Shown: positions 1 to 9,010, counted from the stretch's first letter. The stretch is 64,000 nt of DNA from Bog-473 sp963770645 (GCA_963770645.1 CAVYQL010000003.1:496001-560000), one strand, 5' to 3'. The notes: generated from the letters alone by a model not told the origin. Made by a program: numbers and translations.

Positions 1-15
1 AAGGCGTTTGGCGAC

Positions 16-1440
16 GTGAACCTTTTGCTTCAGGATCTCAGACACACTCGAATCAACACCCTCGGCGCCGCGGCGCGGAGATGCCGTCGCACCATGGCAG
101 TGCTGGCAACACTTGCTGTCGTGGCCGGCGCGGTAGGCATGCTCGATGCTGAGCCGAGCGGCGCCTCGGTCGTCGCTGTCGGCGGGGCGTTGGTCTTCGT
201 ATCGCCTCCCCCCCCGCTGATATCCCCAACCTCGATCCCGAGCGACGGTTCCATCGTCGCTTTCACCGAGCGGACCGCGTATACCCTGCCGACGTCATTG
301 CCGGTGGACATCACCCCCTCCACGTTTCCGACGACTTACACCGGGCTCGGCCCACTCTCTCCAAACACTCTGGCGGCGGGCACTCCAGTTGACAGCTACT
401 TCATGGTCGCTCCAGTGTCGCGTTTTCTCTACGACGCTACGGTCACCTTCAGCACCCCCATCCTTGGTCTGATCATTGAGACATCGACTCTGCGAGCGAC
501 CAACTCCATCGTTGGTGCTCCAGGAACGACTTACGAAGACTTTCCTAGCCAAGGCCTGAAAGGGGACGATTACGTCGAGCTAGTTGGACCATCAACCATC
601 CACATGGACCTCCGTTCCTCGGAATTCGTCGACGAGGTGCGCGTCATCACCGCGGCCTCGCCCAGTACGAGTCCGGGCGGATACGGGCAAGGTGGCTCCA
701 CTGGCTACACCGAGGTCGCCTCCGATGGAGGCATCTTCAATTTCGAAACCCAGTTCGACGGATCGATGGGCGGCCGGTCGCTCAATCAGCCAATGGTCGG
801 CGGGGCCCAAGTCACCGGCCAGCCAGGCTATTGGACCGTCGCCAAGGACGGCGGGATCTTCTCCTTCGGCAGCGCCGGGTTCTACGGATCGATGGGCGGG
901 CAGAGGCTCAATGCTCCGATAGTGGGCATGGCTTCGACTCCCGATGGACTCGGTTACTGGCTGGTGGCCTCTGACGGTGGGATCTTTTCTTTCGGTGACG
1001 CGGGTTTCTTCGGCTCCCTTGGAAGCAGACACCTCAATGCGCCGATCGTTGGTATGGCCTCGTCGCCGGACGGGCATGGCTACTGGTTGGTCGGATCTGA
1101 TGGCGGGGTCTTTTCGTTTGGAGACGCGGGCTTCTTCGGTTCAGCCGGTTCTATGACGCTGAACAAACCGGTTGTCGCTGTGGCGCCGACACCTGATGGC
1201 GGTGGCTATTGGCTGCTTGCATCAGATGGTGGAATCTTCTCGTATGGTGACGCGCCCTTTGAGGGCTCGATGGGCGGCCGACCCCTCAACGAGCCGATGG
1301 TGGGGATCAAGGCCACGGCCGACGGACTCGGCTACTGGTCGTTTGCGTCCGATGGTGGTGTGTTTTCGTTCGGTGACGCGCCCTTCCTCGGTTCCGTGGG
1401 CGGCCGTCCGATCAATAAACCTGTCGTCGGCGGGTTCTGA
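16..1440 (+). CDS. Secreted protein with six 42-residue SDGGIFSFGDA repeats
   Basis: The protein is 474 residues from a GTG start; an internal ATG at 94 gives a cleaner signal peptide (MAVLATLAVVAGAVGML) and may be the true start. About 200 non-repetitive residues follow. From about residue 230 to the C-terminus there are six tandem repeats of about 42 residues, each built on GYWLVASDGGIFSFGDA, FFGS, LN-P and VGM--TPDG. The Gly/aromatic-rich blade-like repeat suggests an extracellular beta-propeller or adhesin-like surface protein. No catalytic motif is visible. I know such repeats from other secreted actinobacterial proteins but cannot assign a function. Only 15 bases of upstream sequence are in the window, so the promoter cannot be judged. 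Confidence 0.85.
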   Translation: MNLLLQDLRHTRINTLGAAARRCRRTMAVLATLAVVAGAVGMLDAEPSGASVVAVGGALVFVSPPPPLISPTSIPSDGSIVAFTERTAYTLPTSLPVDITPSTFPTTYTGLGPLSPNTLAAGTPVDSYFMVAPVSRFLYDATVTFSTPILGLIIETSTLRATNSIVGAPGTTYEDFPSQGLKGDDYVELVGPSTIHMDLRSSEFVDEVRVITAASPSTSPGGYGQGGSTGYTEVASDGGIFNFETQFDGSMGGRSLNQPMVGGAQVTGQPGYWTVAKDGGIFSFGSAGFYGSMGGQRLNAPIVGMASTPDGLGYWLVASDGGIFSFGDAGFFGSLGSRHLNAPIVGMASSPDGHGYWLVGSDGGVFSFGDAGFFGSAGSMTLNKPVVAVAPTPDGGGYWLLASDGGIFSYGDAPFEGSMGGRPLNEPMVGIKATADGLGYWSFASDGGVFSFGDAPFLGSVGGRPINKPVVGGF

Positions 1441-1559
1441 GCCGGCGCTAAGGGGCACTCTCAATCTCGCGCTGGCGACTGGGACTCCCGTTCGTGCGCA
1501 GTTGCTCGGTCTTCCCGACCACCCTAAGGACCGCAGAGCTGAAGGCATAGGCTCGCTGG

Positions 1560-1772
1560 ATGGTCGATGACACCGAAAAGCAAGATGCACAACGAGAGCA
1601 GTGGGTGGTCGACATCGCGGAGGGCATGAGCGCAGTCGCCATGGTCGGAGCGCTAATTGTCACTCTCAAAGACAAAGGCATCTTGGGTGATGAAGACATT
1701 CGGAAAATCAAAGCGACCGCTGATCAGCTTTTTGCCGATGATCTGAAGTCCTCTGGTGCGGATGACGTTTAA
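1560..1772 (+). CDS. Small hypothetical protein
   Basis: This is a 70-residue ORF with an ATG start. It has an acidic N-terminus, a hydrophobic stretch (AVAMVGALIVTL, about residues 25-36) and a charged C-terminus. The composition is protein-like, unlike the Ser/Arg-rich overlapping frames. It starts 119 bases after the repeat-protein gene. No family is recognised. Confidence 0.5.
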   Translation: MVDDTEKQDAQREQWVVDIAEGMSAVAMVGALIVTLKDKGILGDEDIRKIKATADQLFADDLKSSGADDV

Positions 1773-1780
1773 GGAATGTC

Positions 1781-1993
1781 TTACAGAGTGTTGACGACCA
1801 GCAGAACTACAAGTCCCAGGACGACGACGCTAACAACAACAACTTGCCACAAAGACTTCCGGCGATGCCTGTCATCGCCGAACTCGCCCCAGTCCCACGT
1901 GTCGGGGTCATCCGGGTCCGGCGCCGCCGGGCCTACCGGTGTAGGCATGAACCAAGTGTAGATAGTCCGCACATTGGCGCGAGGAGTTGACAC
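1781..1993 (-). CDS. Small C-tail-anchored membrane protein
   Basis: This is a 70-residue ORF with a GTG start. It has a Pro/Asp-rich N-terminal half (AAPDPDDPDTWDWGEFGDD) followed by RHRRKS and one strongly hydrophobic C-terminal helix (VVVVSVVVLGLVVLLVV), so the N-terminus is predicted to be cytoplasmic. It converges with the small gene ending at 1772. The function is unknown. Confidence 0.55.
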   Translation of the reverse strand: MSTPRANVRTIYTWFMPTPVGPAAPDPDDPDTWDWGEFGDDRHRRKSLWQVVVVSVVVLGLVVLLVVNTL

Positions 1994-2099
1994 CGGCCAT
2001 GCCGAGAGCGCTCACTCCCGGTGATCTGGGCCGGTTGCATCGGTCTGGGAAAGCCTGTGGGGCTTTCATGACGCGTCAAGTGGCCAGTAGGGTCGGAGT

Positions 2100-2933
2100 G
2101 TGATCGCCCGGGATCAGGCGCCGGTGGCCTTCACGGCATGGGACGAACTGATCGACGCAGTCGCCTCAACCACGCCGGCCAACCTGACGGAGCAGGCCCG
2201 TGCCATCGCTCGGGCCAGCCTCGACCCGGCCGTTCCCGCCGTTCCGAGATCTGACACGACGGCCTTCGCCGAACAGATGGTCGTCGACGTGGCATCCATG
2301 ACTACTGATGTTCGAGCGGCCGGGCTCGCCGAACTCGGTGCGGGTGCCCCAGCGTTCGTCCTTACCGTATGGACGGAGGACATGATGATTCGCGCCGATG
2401 CCGCCTGGCGCGAGATGTTCGGCGAAGAATGGCATCCGATCCCGACTTCTGCCGAGACCGATCCCTGGGTGGCCCACGAAAGATTTCTCATAGAGGTGGC
2501 CAAACTGCCAGCCCTCGATCCGGTTACCTCCGAACTGGTCAGGCTCCGCGGGGCGAGAGCCCACGACTGCCGCCTCTGCCAGTCACGCAGGAGCGTGAGT
2601 GCCATCGATCTGGCTGGAGGGAGTGATCTGTTCGATGACAGGGATCCGAGCGGTCTCTCCGACGCCCAGGCCCTGGCCCTCCAGGTCGTGGACGCCTTCG
2701 TGTGGCAGCCGATCCGGTGGCCACCCGGACTCGGCAAGCAGGTCGTGGACGCTCTGGGTCCTGCCGCTGCAACCGAGCTGACCCTGGACATCGTCCGTAA
2801 CGCCGCCAATAAGATCGCTGTCGCATTCGACGCGGACGACCCGCGGGTGGAGACGGGCGTCGAGTATTACGACATCGACGTGTCGACCGGGGAACTGCGC
2901 TACAACGTCAGCCCGATCACACCCAGCGCCTGA
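2100..2933 (+). CDS. AhpD/carboxymuconolactone decarboxylase-like CxxC protein
   Basis: The protein is 277 residues from a GTG start. Residues 140-175 contain the AhpD-like core ELVRLRGARAHDCRLCQSRR, with a CxxC pair at C157 and C160. The His that usually follows the CxxC in alkylhydroperoxidase AhpD proteins is an Arg here, so peroxidase activity is uncertain. The length fits a two-domain CMD-family protein. ECF41 sigma factors are often linked to CMD-family proteins; an ECF41 gene lies about 3 kb downstream on the other strand but is not adjacent. No operon partner is visible. Confidence 0.7.
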   Translation: MIARDQAPVAFTAWDELIDAVASTTPANLTEQARAIARASLDPAVPAVPRSDTTAFAEQMVVDVASMTTDVRAAGLAELGAGAPAFVLTVWTEDMMIRADAAWREMFGEEWHPIPTSAETDPWVAHERFLIEVAKLPALDPVTSELVRLRGARAHDCRLCQSRRSVSAIDLAGGSDLFDDRDPSGLSDAQALALQVVDAFVWQPIRWPPGLGKQVVDALGPAAATELTLDIVRNAANKIAVAFDADDPRVETGVEYYDIDVSTGELRYNVSPITPSA

Positions 2934-3193
2934 ACCACCGGCTCGCGATGGGGTGGGACCAAGCCCGGCACAGAGTGGCAACTAAGACGCTGGGGGAACT
3001 GCAGGCATGCCCGCGAGCCGGCGGCACTGTTCGGGGACAGGCTCGAGAGCGATGACGTTCGCGCGTTTGGGGCACCCTTCTGACGCCGAATCCGTCGGTT
3101 GATCCATCCACGTCTTCATCGCGGCCGACCTGACGGAGTGATCTCGTCCGCTCGCGAAAGCAAGGTCAGCTCCAAGCGTCCAGATCTGCTCTG
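2934..3193. other. Intergenic, no gene seen
   Basis: This stretch lies between two convergent genes. No convincing ORF or strong terminator hairpin was found by eye. Confidence 0.4.
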
Positions 3194-3712
3194 TCAGCCC
3201 ATGGACTTTGCTCCGTCGATGGTCTCGCGGATGATGTCGGCGTGCCCGGCGTGTTGGGCCGTCTCGGCCAAGATGTGCATGAGTGCGCGGCGGGCGGACC
3301 AATGCGCCCCGGGCTCAAACCACGGGGCCTCGGGAAGCGGGTGGGATGAATCGAGTGAAGGCAAGGCGACTATTACCGCGTCGGTGAGTTGAGCAACGAC
3401 CTCGTAGCGAGCGATCAGGTCCGCCAGCATTTCCTCGTCCGCCATGCGAAAGCCGGCGGCATGTGCCTCATAGGCGGCCTCGTCGGCCGGGCCTTGCGCC
3501 TCTGGACCCTCCTCGATGAAACGGACCCAGCCCTCTTCGACGAGCGCGACGTGCTTGATGATGCCTCCCAGGCAGAGTTGGCTGGCGGTGGGAGTGAGCC
3601 GAGCCTGGGCATCCGTCAAGCCGGCGACGGTGCGGAGCAGGAGGCTCCGATGTTCCCGCAAAGAGTTCACGAGGTCGTGCCGCTCGAGGTCGGTCGTGAT
3701 GGTGGACGTCAT
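3194..3712 (-). CDS. DinB/DUF664 family protein (possible mycothiol-dependent enzyme)
   Basis: The protein is 172 residues. The ATG at 3712 is chosen because AAAGGAAAGGA sits just upstream on this strand; a longer frame reaches 3766. The four-helix DinB fold is indicated by the N-terminal LRTVAGLTDAQARL and IIKHVALVEEGWVRF segments and by the C-terminal ALMHILAETAQHAGHADIIR. The spaced His residues are the likely metal ligands. In actinobacteria the DUF664/DinB superfamily includes mycothiol S-transferases and maleylpyruvate isomerase relatives. It is divergent from a WYL regulator, a common arrangement suggesting local control. The substrate is unknown. Confidence 0.85.
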   Translation of the reverse strand: MTSTITTDLERHDLVNSLREHRSLLLRTVAGLTDAQARLTPTASQLCLGGIIKHVALVEEGWVRFIEEGPEAQGPADEAAYEAHAAGFRMADEEMLADLIARYEVVAQLTDAVIVALPSLDSSHPLPEAPWFEPGAHWSARRALMHILAETAQHAGHADIIRETIDGAKSMG

Positions 3713-3760
3713 GAGCTGGTCCTTTCCTTTGGCTTCTTTCTGCACCCTACGGCTAATAGC

Positions 3761-3775
3761 GGCCAACTTCTGGCC
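3761..3775. promoter_or_regulatory. Candidate WYL-regulator operator
   Basis: An inverted repeat GGCCA-N5-TGGCC lies in the 85-bp divergent region between the DinB gene (start 3712) and the WYL regulator (start 3798). The location suggests a shared operator; this is inference. Confidence 0.35.
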
Positions 3776-3797
3776 TAAATCCCGCGATACTGGTCAG

Positions 3798-4796
3798 ATG
3801 ACCGCGCCTGGCACACGAACCCTCCGCTTGCTGTCCCTCCTCCAGTCCCGGCGCTACTGGGCTGGGACCGACCTGGCCGCTCGCCTCGAGGTTTCGGCGC
3901 GGACGCTCCGTCGTGACATCGACCGCCTACGAGACCTGGGCTACCCCGTCGAGGCGCGTCGAGGCGTTGACGGTGGTTACCAGCTCGCGGCGGGCGCGGT
4001 GCTTCCTCCCCTCTTGCTCGACAACGACGAAGCGGTCGCCATCGGCGTAGGGCTGCACTCGGCGATCCAGGCCGGCTCGGTTGTGGGCATCGAGGAGTCA
4101 TCGCTGCGAGCGCTCAGCAAGGTGATCCAGGTAATGCCCACTTCTCTCCGGCGCCGAATCGACGCACTTGCCGCGATGACCGTTTCTCTCCCATGGCAGG
4201 AGTCCACCGCCAGCGTCGATGCGGTTGTCCTGGTCTCGGTGGCCCAGGCGTGCCGGGACGGCGAGCGCCTGGAGTTCGACTACACGGATAGCGGCGGTGC
4301 ACAGAGCACCCGCGAGGTGGACCCGCACCGGCTGGTTCTGCTGGGGAGGCGGTGGTACCTCGTCGCATGGGATCTGACCCGATTCGACTGGCGAACCTTT
4401 CGCCTCGACCGACTCGCGGAGCCAAGGATCACGGGGGCCCACGCCGTCCCTCACCAACTGCCGGCCGAGAACGCTGCGGAGTTCGTCCGGTCCAGTATCG
4501 AGAGCGTCCCGTCGCGGTACCAGGTGGACGTACTCATCGATGCCCCCACGGCCGTCGTCCGGGAGCGTGTCGGACCGTGGGGCAGCCTCGAAGATGTGGG
4601 CTCTGGGCGGTGTCGATTCACCATGACATCGGACTCACTTGATTGGCCAACGCTGGCCCTGGGAAACGCTGGCGCCGAGTTCGAGGTGTTGTCCCCGTTG
4701 GAGTTGCTGGACCACCTCAGTGACCGCGCAAACCTTTTCAGCCGCGCCATGGAGCGAGATGGTCGGTCTAGGAACGGCGATCCCGAGACGGGCTGA
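3798..4796 (+). CDS. WYL-domain transcriptional regulator (YafY type)
   Basis: The protein is 332 residues from the ATG at 3798; upstream in-frame sequence overlaps the divergent gene and is not protein-like. The N-terminal DeoR-type winged helix (about residues 8-60, with LSARTLRRDIDRLR-like recognition helix) precedes a WYL domain at about 140-225 (RRWYLVAWDLTRFDWRTFRLDRL) and a C-terminal WCX extension. Such proteins bind ligands through the WYL domain and usually control the adjacent divergent gene, here the DinB protein. Confidence 0.9.
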   Translation: MTAPGTRTLRLLSLLQSRRYWAGTDLAARLEVSARTLRRDIDRLRDLGYPVEARRGVDGGYQLAAGAVLPPLLLDNDEAVAIGVGLHSAIQAGSVVGIEESSLRALSKVIQVMPTSLRRRIDALAAMTVSLPWQESTASVDAVVLVSVAQACRDGERLEFDYTDSGGAQSTREVDPHRLVLLGRRWYLVAWDLTRFDWRTFRLDRLAEPRITGAHAVPHQLPAENAAEFVRSSIESVPSRYQVDVLIDAPTAVVRERVGPWGSLEDVGSGRCRFTMTSDSLDWPTLALGNAGAEFEVLSPLELLDHLSDRANLFSRAMERDGRSRNGDPETG

Positions 4797-5160
4797 GCAC
4801 GACATCTCCTTCCGCTCGCTGGCGCGACGAGCGTCTCAATCCACGTTGGTCTCGGCATTCACACCAACTCCCGAGTACCAGCGCGGATACGACAGTGCCC
4901 AGAAAGGACCGATCCCAGCGGCGGTGAGCGGTTCCCCGGCACTGATGTCGCGCCGTCAGTAGCTCCGGGGTGCCGGAGGGTGGCACATCGTCCCGGGGAA
5001 CGGGGGCAATCCACCGCCAGAAACGTCTGGCATGAGGATCACAACGCGGAGTGACCGCCGCCGCCACCCTTCGGGGAACAAATATTGACGACGACCGGAG
5101 CCTCGGGCCCAGTCGGGCGAGGACCGAATCCTTGGCGGATCCGACCGCACTTTTGTGGGC
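4797..5160. other. Gene-poor gap with a possible coding remnant
   Basis: No complete gene is visible. On the minus strand around 4845-4950 a short open stretch reads SAGEPLTAAGIGPFWALSYP-like protein before a stop and could be the tail of a lost gene. I do not call it. Confidence 0.3.
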
Positions 5161-5663
5161 TCAGTACTCGCCCTTGATCACGAAGTACGAACCTCGGATG
5201 GTCCCTGCCAGCTTCGACTTCTGGCGTGCGAACTTGAACGAGCCCAACTCGGCGGGGAACGTCCATCCCTTCGGAGAGCTTGAATCCGACCGCCCGCTTC
5301 GGATTCGGTCCGTCGAGCGTGTACAGGACGTTGATCGAGAGCCCGCTCTCGTAGAACACGTAGGTCCAGCGGATGTTCTCGACCTGGAACGTCGTTGCCT
5401 CGAGCGGGGGCGACCCGATGACGATGTCCCGTTCCTCCTTGAGGATACGGTTGCAGCAGGTCGATGTCCTTCTTTGCCTTGGCGGCTGGCTCAACGGTGA
5501 AGACGTGGTCGTACTTGTTCTTGAAGTAGCGAGCCTCGTTCGCCCGCAGGCCGGCCAACGCGGCCACCACGGGCGACGACTCCAGGCCGACGGTAGACAC
5601 ATTGACGAAATCTACGGAATAGCTCACAGACGGTTCAACCTTCGGGAAGAGCGGCAAAGTCAC
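5161..5663 (-). pseudogene. Hypothetical gene broken by two frameshifts
   Basis: Three consecutive reading frames together give one continuous protein of about 167 residues. It starts at the ATG at 5663 (MTLPLFPKVEPSVSYSVDF), shifts frame near 5453 into a segment reading RDIVIGSPPLEATTFQVENI, and shifts again near 5266 into WTFPAELGSFKF, ending KGEY at 5161-5163. Each segment has protein-like composition only in its own frame. The start overlaps the upstream DUF1059-like gene by 29 bp, so they form an operon. Both shifts go the same way. They may be true decay or sequence errors. No family is recognised. Confidence 0.65.
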
Positions 5664-5871
5664 GCTTCGCCTGCCGATACCAACCCATACCTTTGATCGG
5701 GTTCTTCCACCGGCCCTTCATGTCCTTCAAGGCAGCTTCGTGCTCCGTGTCACCGTTAGCGACCATCTCCTTGAGATGTCGATCTTGCGCCTTGATCACC
5801 TCGTCCGCAGTCGTGCCTTGGTGCGGAGAGTCGCACGGGCCACCAAGTTGCTCACACGTCATGGTTTTCAT
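5635..5871 (-). CDS. DUF1059-like small protein
   Basis: The protein is 78 residues. The ATG at 5871 is preferred over the upstream in-frame start at 5916 because AAGGAAG lies about 8 bases before it. It begins MKTMTCEQLGGPCDSPHQGTT, resembling DUF1059 proteins with conserved Cys and GG-CD residues, and ends GMGWYRQAKRDFAALPEG. It starts 60 bp after the ECF41 sigma gene on the same strand and overlaps the next, broken gene, suggesting one transcription unit. The molecular function is unknown. Confidence 0.75.
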   Translation of the reverse strand: MKTMTCEQLGGPCDSPHQGTTADEVIKAQDRHLKEMVANGDTEHEAALKDMKGRWKNPIKGMGWYRQAKRDFAALPEG

Positions 5872-5931
5872 ACTCCTCGCTTCCTTCCCTTTTCTGACTG
5901 TTGCTTCGGAACCCAACGTGATCCAAGAAGA

Positions 5932-6795
5932 TCAATCTCTCGACTTCGCCCGGACACGGATTATCTCCATGGTTGCCAGGACATCTGGGTCAGCGATCAG
6001 CTCGACCTCGTGCACCAGGCCCGCCTCGTTGAGATGGAAGACGAAGGCCACCTTGGTCGATCCGGCTTGGATCCACGCGGCACCCAGCTCACCGTCGATG
6101 GTGACCGGTGCGGCTCCCCGGGTGCCGTTGAAGCGAGCAGCCACTGCGGCTGCCCCGTTATACGCGGATTCCGAGCCCATCGTTTGCCCGATCAGGTCGG
6201 CACGCATGACGGCGTCGGGCGCGAGCAGCGACAACAAGGTGTCAAGGTTCCCTCCGCGGGCTGCACTGAGGAATGCGTCGACGACGCGTTCGCTCTCGGC
6301 GCGCGCTGCCCGTGATGCGGCAGTCTCCGGCACGCCCTGTACCTTGCGCCGCGCCCGGCTGGCCAACTGGCGGACTGCGGTACTCGAGCGCCCCATGACC
6401 GCGCTAACCTCGTCGAACGGATACCCGAACACATCGTGCAGGACGAACGCAACCCGCTCGGCTGGTGCCAGGGCATCGAGGACGACCTGCATCGCGTCAC
6501 CCGTCACCTCGGCGAGCAGCGCGTCGCCTTCAGGGTCAATCGGAGCATGGTCGTCAGGCACCATGGACTCCACCACCGACCTGGTACGCCGCTTGCGTAG
6601 ATGGTCGAGGCACAGCCGCGTCACGACGGTTGTGAGCCAGGCGGGGAGGTCATCGACGGCGTCCGTGCGCGAAAGTCGAAGCCAGGCTTCCTGAAGGACG
6701 TCGTCCGCATCGGCCTCTGACCCCAGTATCCGGACGGCGATTGCGGTCAACCGGGGCCGCTCGGCGTCGAAATCTGTCAGTTCCACCGTCGTCAC
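5932..6795 (-). CDS. ECF41-group RNA polymerase sigma factor (SigJ-like)
   Basis: The protein is 287 residues from a GTG start. Sigma region 2 (about 10-75, with DADDVLQEAWLRLSR) and region 4 (about 105-155, with FDEVSAVMGRSSTAVRQLASR) are followed by a C-terminal SnoaL/NTF2-like domain (about 165-285, RVVDAFLSAARGGNLDTLLS). That extension is the hallmark of the ECF41 group, where it regulates sigma activity in place of an anti-sigma factor. A candidate autoregulatory promoter lies immediately upstream. Downstream are a DUF1059-like gene and a broken gene, not the CMD-family or oxidoreductase partner usually reported for this group. Confidence 0.92.
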   Translation of the reverse strand: MTTVELTDFDAERPRLTAIAVRILGSEADADDVLQEAWLRLSRTDAVDDLPAWLTTVVTRLCLDHLRKRRTRSVVESMVPDDHAPIDPEGDALLAEVTGDAMQVVLDALAPAERVAFVLHDVFGYPFDEVSAVMGRSSTAVRQLASRARRKVQGVPETAASRAARAESERVVDAFLSAARGGNLDTLLSLLAPDAVMRADLIGQTMGSESAYNGAAAVAARFNGTRGAAPVTIDGELGAAWIQAGSTKVAFVFHLNEAGLVHEVELIADPDVLATMEIIRVRAKSRD

Positions 6796-6803
6796 ACCCT
6801 ATT

Positions 6804-6830
6804 GACGCACGGCACCTCCAGAATGTGACT
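6804..6830 (-). promoter_or_regulatory. Candidate ECF41-type promoter of the sigma gene
   Basis: On the minus strand, AGTCACA (6830-6824) is followed after 16 bases by CGTC (6807-6804). The ECF41 consensus I recall is TGTCACA-N16-CGTC, so this is a 10 of 11 match at the expected spacing. The CGTC lies 8 bases before the sigma GTG start, implying a very short leader. Confidence 0.6.
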
Positions 6831-6944
6831 TCCACGCTCACGACGGGAAACCCCTGGTGGCATCACACAACGACGCTCGCACGACTCGGGGCAAGCAAGA
6901 GCGCCCTCTGTGGTTCCATCACGACCAAGGAGGTACCCACGCAC

Positions 6945-7090
6945 GTGGTGATCGGTGTCGATCCGCACAAGGCATCCCACACAGCGGTGGCCATAGACGG
7001 GACCAAAGACGAGGTCTCGAGCATCAAGGTCCGGGCGACTCGCCGCCGGGTGGAACATCTCGTTGGAATCGCGCTGGCCGGAGCGGAGCC
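6945..7090 (+). pseudogene. N-terminal fragment of an IS110-family transposase
   Basis: A GTG at 6945 behind AAGGAGGT opens VIGVDPHKASHTAVAIDGT, closely matching the start of the complete IS110-family transposase at 37794 (MIGIDPHKASHTAVAIG). Similarity fades after about 45 residues and the frame ends near the first tRNA-like repeat at 7153. The DEDD catalytic domain and the C-terminal domain are missing. The leader before the GTG also resembles the leader of the 37794 gene. Confidence 0.75.
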
Positions 7091-7152
7091 GGAGCAACCG
7101 CACGTCCACGTCGAGCACGTCTCTGACCTGGACGAACAACAGTGGGCGCTGC

Positions 7153-7189
7153 GTGGGCGCTGCGGGACTCGAACCCACGACCTCAGCCG
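7153..7189. repeat. tRNA-Val 3'-half copy (att remnant 1)
   Basis: These 37 bases are identical to 42294-42330, the 3' half of the intact tRNA-Val gene from the acceptor end through the anticodon-stem 3' arm, in the same orientation. The first 11 bases are also partly duplicated at 7143-7153. No 5' tRNA half is present, so this is an attachment-site remnant and not a tRNA gene. Confidence 0.7.
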
Positions 7190-7405
7190 CGAGAGGGTGA
7201 GGTCAGCACCCACTTTGACCGAGCCCCGCCGGATGAAGATTCTTAACCAGGGACGAATACGGCATCAGACGACATCGGCCGCATTCCCCCGTCAAGCAGT
7301 TTCGGGGCGCGATTCGGGGCACGACTGAAGCGTCCTCTGTCAGACTTCTGAGAGTACTGTCCAGGGCGCATGCCCCGAGGTCTGTGAGGTAAGGGACCGC
7401 AACTA

Positions 7406-9010
7406 ATGCCGACGCTCGACACGTCCCATGCCCTCGACCACATCGTGTTGGTGCTCTTCGAGAACCGCTCTCTCGACAATGTCCTCGGACACCTCTACGG
7501 CCCGGAGGACGACAAAAACTTTGAGGGGGTTGTCGGCAAGAACCTGAGCAACCCGATCCCCAACTGGGCCGAGCACGGCGCCGACCGAAGGAATGTTCCC
7601 TATACGGTCGCCACCGATATGGACTCGCCGAATCCGGACTCGGGCGAGGAGTACTTCCACACCAACACCCAGTTGTTCAACATCATCGACGACCAGAACC
7701 GGTTCAAGATCGGAGAGGCAGCCTCGGCGCCGTGGAATGCTCCGGCTGCGGGAGCTACCCCAACGATGGATGGGTTCGTGACCGACTACATCTCGACGTT
7801 CACGGGAGAAATCGGCCGCCAGCCCACGTACGACGAGTACGCCCACATCATGACCGGGTACACCCCAGAACAGCTCCCGGTGCTAAACGGCCTCGCCCGG
7901 GACTTTGGCGTCTTCGACCATTGGTTCTGCGAGGTCCCATCGCAGACGTTTATGAATCGTTCGTTCTGGACTGCGGCCACATCGTCGGGTGCAGTCGTGA
8001 ACAGTCCGCTCAGGAAATGGTTCACGGACAACGACGCCGAGACGATTTTTGAACGGCTAGAAGCACACGGCAAGACCTGGAAGGTCTACGTCATGGAGCC
8101 AATGCCGCTGTCGTTCACGGGGTTGATCCACTTCCCCCGGCTGAAGGACCGTCTGGCCACCCATTTCGTACCCTTCGCCGAGTTCGAGAGGGATGCCGTA
8201 GCGGGCACTCTCCCGGACTTCTCGCTGATCGAGCCGAACATGATGGCTGGACACGGTGACTATCACCCGGCCATGGGCCGCTCGTTCTCGGACAAAGTGG
8301 ACATCGAGGTCGACAACCCATCCTCAACGCTGTCTGGCGAGGCATTCTTAGAACGGGTGTTCAACGCCTACAAGTCAGCCACCTCGGAGACCGGTACCAA
8401 CGTCTGGAACACCGCACTGTTGATCGGTTGGGACGAGCCCGGAGGCACCTACGATCACGTTCCCCCAGGAGCTGTCCCGCCACCCGACCCCTCGACACCC
8501 CCTGGGGAGTGCGGATTCACGTTCGAGCGCTCCGGGTACCGGGTACCCGCCGTCATCGTGTCGCCCTGGGTCGAGGCGGGATCGGTGTACAACGAGGAGT
8601 ACAGACACACGTCAATGATCGCCACACTGCGCAAGAGGTGGGGACTCGGTGAGGCCTTCACCGGACGGGATGCCGCAGCTCGCACGTTCGATCACGTCTT
8701 TTCGCTCGCCACCCCCCGTGACCCAAAGACCTGGGCACCCGTCAAGTCGCTTCCCGTGCCTGCGTGGACCATGGACCCCGACGTGGTCGGCAAGGGACTG
8801 AGCACCTTGGGCAAGGGGATGGGCCCAGCTCTCATTGCCAAGGCCAGGGAGATGGAAGTGAAGCTCCCGGCTGAACTCAACGACCCTGGAACAGCACTGA
8901 CGCCCAGGTTGGTCGTCGGCTTCCTCAGGGGCGTTGCCGACCACTTCTTCCCGCTTCTCGCAGGTGGCGATCACGCTGGCGCCGAGATTCCAAGCAGCCA
9001 GGAAATGTGA
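7406..9010 (+). CDS. Phosphoesterase family protein (phospholipase C/acid phosphatase-like)
   Basis: The protein is 534 residues. The N-terminal DHIVLVLFENRSLDNVLGHL matches the metal-binding start of the PF04185 phosphoesterase family (bacterial phospholipases C), with the Glu-Asn of the active site. Later family segments include HWFCEVPSQTFMNRSF, LLIGWDEPGGTYDHVPPG (metal-site Asp and His) and VPAVIVSPWV. No signal peptide is seen, although relatives are often exported, so location is uncertain. The gene lies between two tRNA-Val att remnants, so it may be cargo of an integration event. Confidence 0.88.
   Translation: MPTLDTSHALDHIVLVLFENRSLDNVLGHLYGPEDDKNFEGVVGKNLSNPIPNWAEHGADRRNVPYTVATDMDSPNPDSGEEYFHTNTQLFNIIDDQNRFKIGEAASAPWNAPAAGATPTMDGFVTDYISTFTGEIGRQPTYDEYAHIMTGYTPEQLPVLNGLARDFGVFDHWFCEVPSQTFMNRSFWTAATSSGAVVNSPLRKWFTDNDAETIFERLEAHGKTWKVYVMEPMPLSFTGLIHFPRLKDRLATHFVPFAEFERDAVAGTLPDFSLIEPNMMAGHGDYHPAMGRSFSDKVDIEVDNPSSTLSGEAFLERVFNAYKSATSETGTNVWNTALLIGWDEPGGTYDHVPPGAVPPPDPSTPPGECGFTFERSGYRVPAVIVSPWVEAGSVYNEEYRHTSMIATLRKRWGLGEAFTGRDAAARTFDHVFSLATPRDPKTWAPVKSLPVPAWTMDPDVVGKGLSTLGKGMGPALIAKAREMEVKLPAELNDPGTALTPRLVVGFLRGVADHFFPLLAGGDHAGAEIPSSQEM

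Noticed and set aside
7143..7230. A tRNA gene at 7.15 kb or 9.15 kb
   Set aside because: Only the 3' half matches; no D-arm or 5' acceptor strand follows, so they cannot fold as tRNAs.
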